Shown: positions 56,301 through 64,000 of the stretch, piece by piece
How the letters are laid out: every line of letters starts with the position of its first letter
Position numbering within the stretch: the stretch's first letter is position 1
Assembly (NCBI GenBank): GCA_009746045.1
Contig: RPFO01001349.1
Location: 1-64,000, forward strand
Reading direction: 5' to 3'
Length of the DNA: 64,000 nucleotides
DNA from: Mesostigma viride
Lineage: Eukaryota > Streptophyta > Mesostigmatophyceae > Mesostigmatales > Mesostigmataceae
Notes under the pieces: generated by a model
Database searches by the model: none
The model's input: only the letters and a program-made list of their open reading frames with translations
Told to the model about the DNA's origin: nothing
Translations under genes and position numbers: made by a program

Positions 56301-58036
56301 GTGATGGCATGGAAGCAGACATCCATGCTGTCAACTCAAAATACCTCCCAACTCAGGAACCCTGTGTTGATTCCCTCATTCATTCTCAGAAGCTGCACCC
56401 TTCTGCGTTTGGGCTTGGTAGATGGGACATTGCGTCCATGTCTCCCTTGTCCTATGATGATGTGGTCAAAGACTGTCAAACGCAGATTGGTTTTCTGAAA
56501 TGGATGGAAGCCTTAAACAGGGCTAGAGAGGAATGGGTGTGTCCTGATCCACGTAGTAAGTCCCAGGTACCACCTGTAACACCGATTGAGGCACTGCCAC
56601 AAGGGGCTAGGAAGCTCAGACTGAAGTTTGTCTGCAAGCACAAACCCCAGGCAGATGGGACACCTCCCATTTTTCATGCCAGAGTCACCTTGTGTCACGG
56701 AGTTCAGGGGCTCCACTGAGCTAACAGAGGCTGAACTGTATACCCCTGGTATCCAGCAGACGTCTCTTAAGGTCCTGTTGGCTACTTTCCTTCACCATCT
56801 GAATGCTGGCAAGGACTGCGTGTGTAAAGCCACTGACATCAAAAAGAGCCTTTCTCAAATGCAACCCTGACATAGCCCAAAAGGTGTAGAGGGGTCAAGT
56901 CTATGTGGTTAACACTCCCAAGGTCTAGTCTGGGGATATCAAGGAACCTCACCTTAGGCCTATAATTTGGGGGTGGAAGGGTTACAGTCAGCCCCTAAAA
57001 TTTTTAGGCTGTCTGCCCAAGAGGTCTTCCTGAAGCTGGGGGCCCAGTATGATGATATTGACCCTTGTCTCTTCACCATCCCTCATCCTGCTGGTATGAT
57101 GATGTTTCTGTGGCATGGGGATGATCAGCTCATTACTGGTCCCAGGGCAGCTGTGGAGGATTTATTGCTCAAGTGTCTGCTAGTTTTGAACTAGGCAAGC
57201 AGCTGGAGCTGGGGAAAGATACTGTCAAGTTCTGTGGCATCATTCTGAACCTGTTGAAGGAGCAGAGGGAGTGGGTGTGTTCTCTCAAAGCATCCTCTGA
57301 ATATGTCACGTCTTGTAAAGATGTTCTCCCCTCAGACATCACTTAAGATATCTGTCCCACTATTAGGGGTAAGCTAGGTACGTGGCTGTGTGCCACGCGT
57401 GCTCCTCATCTGGCAGTGGTCAGCGGAGTGGATGATGATGTTCTCATGGAGGTTGGGTCTAGGGCTATTAAACAGGTGTTGCATGATGGCCCTCCCCTTA
57501 TTCTTCATGCCTTGGATATGTTCCAACCCATCCATATCACATGTATGATGATGGACAGTTCCATGGAGTCACGGGTAATCACCAATGTACAAGCCAGAGA
57601 GGCAGGTCTCTTCATGTTGTCTAATCCCACTGGCAAGCAGTCATTGTTTTCCTGGTTCAGCAGACTCCACAAGCGTAAGGCAGTCAGCAGCAATGTAGCA
57701 GAATGCCGTGCTGTGGTCTCTTCTGTCAAGCATGCCAGGTACTTGAACCATCTGGCGGTGTGGCTGCAGCATCAGGCTGGTAGTTATGCTGGTGTTAAAT
57801 CTCATCTGCTGACTGACAGTCAATCCCTTCTCTCTTTCCTGGACAACCCTTGGCTGTGCACACTGATCTGGACTGGATTGTCCTTAAGGAGGAGTGTACC
57901 TATCTGGAGTCAAAGACTCACATCCGAGACCGGCCCTGACAATGCAGCTGATGCACTGACAAAAGTGCCACAAGCTGCAGGGCCTCAGTATAGAGTCCTA
58001 TACAAGCTGATGAACCCGTATGACGGCAGAGGGTGA
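52937..58036 (+). mobile_element. Copia-order LTR retrotransposon, decayed internal region
   Basis: Domains occur in the order gag, integrase, reverse transcriptase, RNase H, as in Ty1/Copia elements (Osser is the Volvox example). Gag: PRFDASRREDRITFPGLAEG at about 53,460, with a CCHC knuckle CTRCSCKGHVRDDC at about 54,287-54,328. Integrase: HKAMGH..CEACQ zinc region from 54,677, then GMIERTMRAIRNLLKK, then VGDQVLYY..RWHGPAEITK at 55,390-55,500. RT: KLRLKFVCKHKPQADGTPPI to about 56,700, and the active-site box HGDDQLITGP near 57,115. RNase H: FSWFSRLHKRKAVSSNVAEC and DNAADALTK near 57,940. Many stops and frame changes; not functional. Flanking LTRs were not securely found. Confidence 0.85.
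53320..53430. repeat. (CAG)n/(CAA)n stretch in the gag region
   Basis: CAGCAGCAGCAGCAACAACAG type repeats encode poly-Gln or poly-Ser depending on frame, upstream of the conserved gag domain. Confidence 0.9.
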
Positions 58037-59300
58037 AGTGCCTCAGCCTAGGGTAGTTAGCACCAGATAGGAGGGTGCTCATGGGGTGGCAGGGACTGAA
58101 GTGTCCCCCCGTAGACTCTCTTCCCATCATTAAAGACCGAGGTCAGAAGGGTCCTCCTTTATTGATGGCTTGTTGTTATTTCAATACAACGTGTGGTTCT
58201 CTTTTCTGACATGGTTCATGGTTTTCCCAATACAGGCATCCAGCCAGTGGGGATGTTTTATCCAACACGGAAGAGCTATGTGCGCTTTTTACAATGCATC
58301 TCTTTCAGTGTACTGGTCTGTCCCTGTGGGGGCCTTGTTTCCAAGCAGTACGTTGGCATATGAGTGGGTTGTGGGAAGAGTCTTCTCCTCACTCCCCAAA
58401 GAAAAGTAATAATGGGAGTTATTCTAGGGCTTCAGGCCTAGACTATCTGTACACGTGGCGTTGTCTCCGTCTCCCAAGTGGGATACGGACCTGGACGGTG
58501 ATGTAGTACACCACCCAGATCTCTACTAGGATTTGGATCCGCACGTGCCATGTTGCCAGGGCACGTGGGTGCTAGATATTAGCACTGAGATCTGTAGGGC
58601 ACACGCACGTGATACGCACGTGGTAGGGTTGATGAGCTGCATGTGAGGCAGACCACAAGGTGGGCCGCATGCAGAGCCAGTCCTGTACGGAGGTCCTAGG
58701 GGAGGTCCAGCACCATCTACGTAGTGCTGTTAGGCAGTCGTGCGTGTGGGCATGGTATCAGTCCTAGCTGGAGGACATCTGGCTGGTTGTAGCCAGCACC
58801 TCATTGGTTAGCACTAGTGCAGGATAGCTATAGGTTACCCTAACCTACGTTCCCATGCAATCCAGCTTGGCAAGCTTGCATGGATTGATATATGCCAGCC
58901 ATTGCATAATCAAACACACGTTCGCATCCATTCGCACACAGTGCATCACTACATCACTGCATTATGGAGCCACGAGCGGCCCTGCCTGACGACAGGCAAT
59001 GTTTCGCGCACCCGCCATGACAACAACCTTGCCCCCCACGGGTAAGGTCACTATTGTACGGTCCCAGCACTTGAACATGTGCCTCAGTGGTTACAGCCAT
59101 ATACGGTCTGTTATATTCTAGTCTAAGGCCTTGTGCCTAGCCAATCTGGACACGTGGTGACAGCTCTGTCTCCCAAGTGGGGGTACGGCGCTGATCACTG
59201 ATCAGTAGCGTAGTATACCGTGCAGTTCTCTACTTGATATTAGATTCTCTGTGCTTACTTGGGCACGGGGAGCTAGATATCGTCGAAGAGGAGCTCCGGG
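58037..59300. other. 3' flank of the Copia-like element, with a diverged direct repeat
   Basis: 58,410-58,600 and 59,105-59,290 are alike (TATTCTAG, CTGTCTCCCAAGTGGGG-type core, CTCTACTTGATATTAG / GGGCACG..GCTAGATAT). They may be terminal-repeat remnants of the Copia-like or a nested element. No gene. Confidence 0.45.
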
Positions 59301-59471
59301 CCACCGTGGAACAGTGCACCCATGTCCTCGAAATATGACTTGGACGCGCCTCAAGGACCCCTGACCAAAGGGCTCCTCCTGTGGTTTTGCGCCTGGTGGT
59401 TCACTGGCTCCGTGGCGCTCCCCCCCACTTGGTCACTGCTTGCCGCGGAACTGCAGTGAAAAATAGCACGG

Positions 59472-59502
59472 CGTATAATACGATTCTTACGCGTATTATA
59501 CG
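59472..59502. repeat. 11-bp inverted repeat
   Basis: CGTATAATACG at 59,472-59,482 pairs with CGTATTATACG at 59,492-59,502 across a 9-nt loop; AT/CG-alternating surroundings. Confidence 0.75.
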
Positions 59503-59892
59503 TAATACGTAGCTTGTCCGTACGAAATATTTGGTTTTTGTACAGTGGTTCTGTACGACCGCGTACAATACACGTATTTGGCACGTATAGGACAGGCGTA
59601 CGAGACATTTTCCTGCGTTTGTGCGAGCCTGGGAGGCTGCGGCTCGGTCTTTTTGCTTACTTCTAGTATCTATGCGTACATTGCAAGGTTACCGGACGTG
59701 GTTGCTCCGAATGCTGCCAAGCTGGCCGGGAAACACATAGACGAGGGCAATATGTACATGCTGTACCTATTACAGGCCTGTATACCCCGGCATTGTTGGT
59801 CACTGCTAGCAGTTTGACACAACGTCTTTAATTTAGCAGCCACGTGAGACGACATTGACGATGCTGATGATGGCCCCATTGGTGATGACGGG

Positions 59893-61330
59893 ATGAGATG
59901 TCTGTGCAACAGGAAACTCAGTGTTTGGACCTTTATATCAAAGGATAAACTTCTCAAGGATGGGCACCCGACAGGGAATTACGCCATGGCATGCCTGACA
60001 TGCAAGGCGGCCTTCAAGGGCACTGCCACGCAAGCAAAAGCTCACATCATGGGTGGCCAATATGCTACCCTCAATGGGGTGAGCAAATGCACGAATCCGC
60101 CAAAGGCGTTTCGTGTCAGGCTGCTGCAGGAGGAGGCGGAGAAGGAGGCCAGGAAGCGGCGCCGGCAGGATGCTGCTCGAGTACACATGGCGGCCGAGGT
60201 CCGGAACCTGCGTAGGGAAGGTCTGGTGAATGAGGAGCCAGAGATCGAGGAGAGTGATGCACGACCGTGGAAGTCTGCCTGTGCTAGTACTAACAACACC
60301 GGAGCTGCATGGTTCCAGCGCATCGCAGAGCAAGGGGCGTTCCGATAATGGTACTCAGCCTGCCGCGGTCGTGTCGACCAAGCAGCAGCTTGATGAGGAG
60401 CTGTGCAGGGCATTTATGACTGCAGGCGTCGCCTTCAATGTCATCGACAATCCGGCATTCCGCCTGGCCCTCAACAAGATCAGCAAGTCATGCAGGGCGT
60501 TAAGCGCACTGGGATATGTCCCCCCCCGCGCGAACACCATACGGACTCGGAATGCACCCCGTGTTGCTGAGCAGGTGGAGCAGGACGTGGTCCCATGGAG
60601 CTGGCACACATGACGGGCGGCACGCTGGGCACAGATGGGTGGAAGGACTGCACCAGTGAGTCACTCATCATGAATGCGTTTCAGCTGGCCGATTTCGTCC
60701 ACTTCCTGGGATCAGATTACCGCACTGCTGAGACCAAGACCGCAGAGTTTTTTAGGAACAAGCTGCGCCAGTATATCCTGAAGGTGGGCCCTGAGCACAT
60801 GGTGCAGGTGATGAGTGACACCGCTGCTGTCATGGAAGCGATGAAGAATTTGCTGGAGGCTAAGTTCCCCAGCATCATCTTTTCCAAGTGCGCTGCACAC
60901 TGTGTCGACCTCTTGATAGAGGACATGTACAAGGAGAAGCCAATCGGCGAGACGCTGGACAAGGTGAACACCGTGGTGACCTACGTTCTCAGCCATGAGA
61001 AGGTGAACAGCCACATGATGGGCATCCACAAGGACACCAAGACCCTGAAGAAGTACGGGGAGACAAGGTTGGCCACCATTAAGGTAGGTACATGATACGA
61101 GGGTCATGTTTTTGTCTCTTGATTGCAAATATCTTGCATGTTATCTTATGTTATGTTATCTTTCAGCCAGCCTTACCACCAGCCTTTGAGTGGAGGTGCT
61201 GCCGACATGTGACGATTATTCTTTACGTGGACCAGGTTCCTGTCGCTGCACAGCGTGCACGAGGCCAAGACGGTGCTCGTGCTCACGTTTTAGAACGAGG
61301 ATCTGGCTACTACTACCAGCTAGGCAGACT
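59893..61330 (+). pseudogene. hAT-family transposase with BED zinc finger, decayed
   Basis: The first frame (59,893-60,348) has a BED finger: CLTCKAAFKGTATQAKAHIM and GVSKCTNPPKAFR, followed by a charged linker. The second frame (about 60,370-60,570) reads DEELCRAFMTAGVAFNVIDN, then PAFRLAL, typical of the hAT/DUF659 lead-in. The third (60,595-61,095) has GTDGWKDCTSESLIMNAF, YILKVGPEHMVQVMSDTAAV, CAAHCVDLLIEDMYK and GETRLATIK, the RNase-H-fold core of hAT transposases. Two frame changes separate them, so the copy is broken. After 61,083 a GT...CTTTCAG interval could be an intron; TRFLSLHSVHEAK follows in yet another frame. Terminal inverted repeats were not identified. Confidence 0.75.
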
Positions 61331-62539
61331 GGGGGTATGTCACCTTCAACACGGTGGCCACCATCGTCAAGAATGGTGCATTATAATCTGGCCAAGGAAA
61401 GAGGTTGAAATACTTACCAACAGTCCGCTAAAGTGGAGCCCCAGCAGCGTGTTGTATGGCCTGTTAAAGCTGGATAAGCTCCAGGGTTGCACATCAACAC
61501 ACCTATATGTGCTGACTGTTGAATACAGGACATGTACCTTCTGTTGGTTGCCTTCAGGCTCAGCTTCCTACGCCATGAATTACACTAGGAAGAATGAACA
61601 GGCGTGTAAGCAAGCTGTTTGGGGAGGCTGGCCATGGCTTACGTCTCCCTCTCGAGCAGCGATGCTTGACGAGGCGTCCGGCGTAACATGAACGAGGCGC
61701 TTTCACGAGCCTCGGGGAAAGAGACAGGCAGAAAATCTGGATGGGGAACGGGGCTGACTTCACCCTACCTTGGATCCGGATGCCGAAAAAGCAGGTTCCA
61801 ATGTACAGCGTCGACTCAACCAGCGCAATGCGTATTCATGCTTCATTTCACAACGATCGCAGGCGATATTCAGTGATGAGCGCAGGTCTACACTATTATA
61901 GAGCCAGCAAAAAATCAGGCTGGGCTTCGCTCTAGAAGTTGTTGAAGCGCCCTAGTTGTTGAAGCGCCCTGCGCAAATGGGATGACAAAAATGAAAGAAA
62001 CGAGGGAGTGGCATATTTTTACGTGCGTTGCCATGATCAGCCCCGCACGCACCCTCCTGGCAGTTCCAACTGCTGCGGCAACGAGGCATTTACAATGGCA
62101 GTCGTTTTAACAAAAAAAATTTCGGTCAAAAATTTTTGAATTAGTCATAGAATCGTGCGAGCGGCTTACCTCGAACTACACTGTCGCCGTTTTAGATAAG
62201 TTTCCGGTGTGACTTTTTGGGGGTCCACTGCAAAATGCAGCGGACCTGACCCGACCTCGCGAAAATGCCCGCCCTTTTTCTGTTTTCCTGAAAAAATGGG
62301 CCGATTTCTTTAGGATAAAAAAATATCTACGTGAAGTAGATGAGTTATGAAGGCTCCAAATGAATTTGCTGTCCGTAATGTGTTCTCAGGACGGTCGCTA
62401 GGATTTTCACGGTCGCCATGGGTGTTGCGTGACTTTTTGCCTCGTCGTCACCTTCCCGCCCACCAGATTTTTGGGATCTCGCGCCAATTTGGTGACGGAA
62501 TAAGATGGTCGTTTTTGGCGGGGCTCGGACCGTTGTGAG
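61331..62539. other. No gene assigned
   Basis: No recognisable coding region; some short ORFs. A duplicated GAAGTTGTTGAAGCGCCCT word lies near 61,935-61,970. Confidence 0.4.
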
Positions 62540-62622
62540 GTGCAGTGCCCCTGAAAGGAACAACCTACGCATTATTTAATACTAGCCGTGCAGATTCGGG
62601 ATATTCTACCCCCGGTCTGTAC
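62540..62622 (+). repeat. Direct repeat, left copy
   Basis: GTGCAGTGCCCCTGAAAGGA through GATATTCTACCCCCGG; near-identical to 63,919-64,000. Confidence 0.9.
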
Positions 62623-63918
62623 GGTTAGCGTCTTACTAGCATCACTGACCATAAGGGTTTAATGACGTCAGTTACTTATAGGGATAAGGGAGGTTTTGCG
62701 ACTAAAAGCCGCTCAGGCTGGTTTTGTCGGCCTCTTTCTTTGCTCGTTGTCCTTGCTATGGGGGCTGCGGAGCAAAATCCCAAAAGCACTGGTTGCACCG
62801 GCCACTTGGCCAGTGGTGAGACTTCCAGTTGTTAACCGGCTAGGCGTAGTTCCTCACCCGGTTAACTAAAAGAAGAGAAAATGATTACCTCCGGTCCGCA
62901 CCTTTTCCCCAGCTTGGGGTCTTTGGTGGGCCGGGTGCCGTGACAGGTGCTCACTTGTCGCTCGGTCGGCCCAGTGCGCGAGCTGGTGCTCCGTACCTGG
63001 GGATGCTTGCACCCCGGGTTGGAGCTGGATGGCTGGCACTGGCGACCCGTGTCTCGGTCCGCGGCCTGAGGCTTTTTCTTCGGAAATTGCTGCTGGCCAG
63101 CAAACTTTGCAATTGCCTGCCGCCGAGGGGGGGGGGGTTGGGGCTGGGGACGGCGATGGGGAAAGCGCCTCAGCTAGAAATTTTTTCCCCACGCATAGAA
63201 AACTCGGGGGGGAATGCGGTCTTGGCTGAACGGACTCTCGTTCAGCCAGGTGCCCTGGGCTGTGGCCTCGGGCATCCGGGCTGGCGGGGCCTGAGCTACC
63301 AGGTCCACGTTTTTTCTCGAAGCACCCCGGGTCTATGGGGAGACGGCCATAGCGGTACCGACCCGGGGCCCCGAGAGGGGTCATGATAGGCTGGCCGTGC
63401 GCAATCGCAGTGCAAATGCGCTGGGCCTTTTTGGGCCTGGCCATGCATCCACAGCCGCTGGGCACACACCTCCCGATGTGGGGGGGCTCCCGTTTTGCGG
63501 CAGGGCGGTCACTTGTGACAACGAGCAAGGTGGAGTGCGGCTTCAAGGGAAAGCCAGGGCGGGGGTGTTTGGGCAACGTACTTCATGAAGGGCCTTGAAC
63601 GGCGTGCCTCCGGGCATGTCAATAGTGTCACATTTCTGCTTCCACTTATTGTTTTAATGAAGATGCTGGGTTTTGTGGGAGCTACGTGGGACATGAATCG
63701 GGGTTCTTTGAACGGAGTTTCTTCTATACGTGAATGCGGGAACAAGAGGCCGCTGATTGAGCGGCTTAGGTTGTAGTGTTTTCTCGTAGCTTTTTGGCTA
63801 GAGCTCTTGTGATTAGTAGATGCAGTATAGTGCATGGTTGAAAAATGAATTAAATAAAATGTGCGTTCCGCGCTTGGGTTGATTATACCCGGGCGGAACG
63901 GGGCGTGAGGTACGTGTC
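62623..63918. other. Spacer between the direct repeats
   Basis: About 1.3 kb with a hairpin (GTTAACCGG 62,831-62,839 / CCGGTTAAC 62,858-62,866) and a G10 run near 63,127. The longest ORF is a 236-codon minus frame (63,576-62,866) rich in Pro/Ser/Arg without family motifs; I do not call it a gene. Confidence 0.4.
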
Positions 63919-64000
63919 GTGCAGTGCCCCTGAAAAGAACAACCTACGCATTATTTAATACTAGCCGTGCAGATTCGGGATATTCTACCCCCGGGCTGTA
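63919..64000 (+). repeat. Direct repeat, right copy, cut by window end
   Basis: Repeats 62,540-62,622 with one or two substitutions (GAAAAGAAC for GAAAGGAAC, CCCGGGC for CCCGGTC), 1,379 bases downstream. Confidence 0.9.

Noticed and set aside
58410-59290. Secure LTR pair for the Copia-like element
   Set aside because: The two similar blocks both lie downstream of the coding region and are diverged; no upstream counterpart was found before 52,937.
62866-63576. 236-codon minus-strand ORF
   Set aside because: Pro/Ser/Arg-rich without family motifs in GC-rich repeat DNA; long ORFs are expected by chance there.

Overview
The window looks like nuclear DNA of a eukaryote, most likely a chlamydomonadalean-type green alga. 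The support is: GT-AG introns with TGCAG/CCAG acceptors, plant-like versions of plastid histidine and nucleoside enzymes, a cilium-associated CEP164-like protein, TGTAA motifs after some stop codons (the chlorophyte poly(A) signal), and very high simple-repeat content. I cannot name the species. No prokaryotic operons, rRNA, tRNA or CRISPR arrays were seen.

Left half (1-40,050) is genic. Exons were joined by homology and intron phase: (1) the 3' part of a plant-type deoxynucleoside kinase on + (about 82-2493); (2) a complete 12-exon dihydropyrimidinase on - (20,467-8,989), 494 aa, with all metal ligands present; (3) a divergent + gene (21,828-28,432) joining a CEP164-like N-terminus with a WW domain to a selenoprotein-W/H-like (Rdx) thioredoxin fold with a CVDC motif; (4) an 8-exon plastid imidazoleglycerol-phosphate dehydratase on + (32,814-40,049), 277 aa. 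These serve nucleoside salvage, pyrimidine breakdown, a probable ciliary/redox role, and histidine synthesis; they do not form one pathway. Their introns carry large micro- and minisatellites: (GA)n, (CCCG)n, and 12-, 24- and ~15-bp units.

Right half (40-64 kb) is dominated by repeats: fragments of a non-LTR retrotransposon ORF1 family (also at 5-7, 29 and 52 kb); ten exact-length 173-bp satellite monomers at 43.1-44.8 kb with a dimeric higher-order pattern; eight ~120-bp units at 47.5-48.4 kb; a decayed Copia-order LTR retrotransposon at 53-58 kb; a decayed hAT transposase with a BED finger at 59.9-61.3 kb; and a long direct repeat at 62.5/63.9 kb. A candidate tRNA-derived SINE family (six copies), a 61-bp palindromic mini-element with a 7-bp target duplication, and other short dispersed repeats are scattered throughout. 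Lower-confidence coding traces are a lysozyme-like exon near 50.4 kb and a broken Tudor-like ORF at 45-46.5 kb.

All gene models are manual reads from sequence, with no transcript support. Exon boundaries rest on family homology and matching splice phase.
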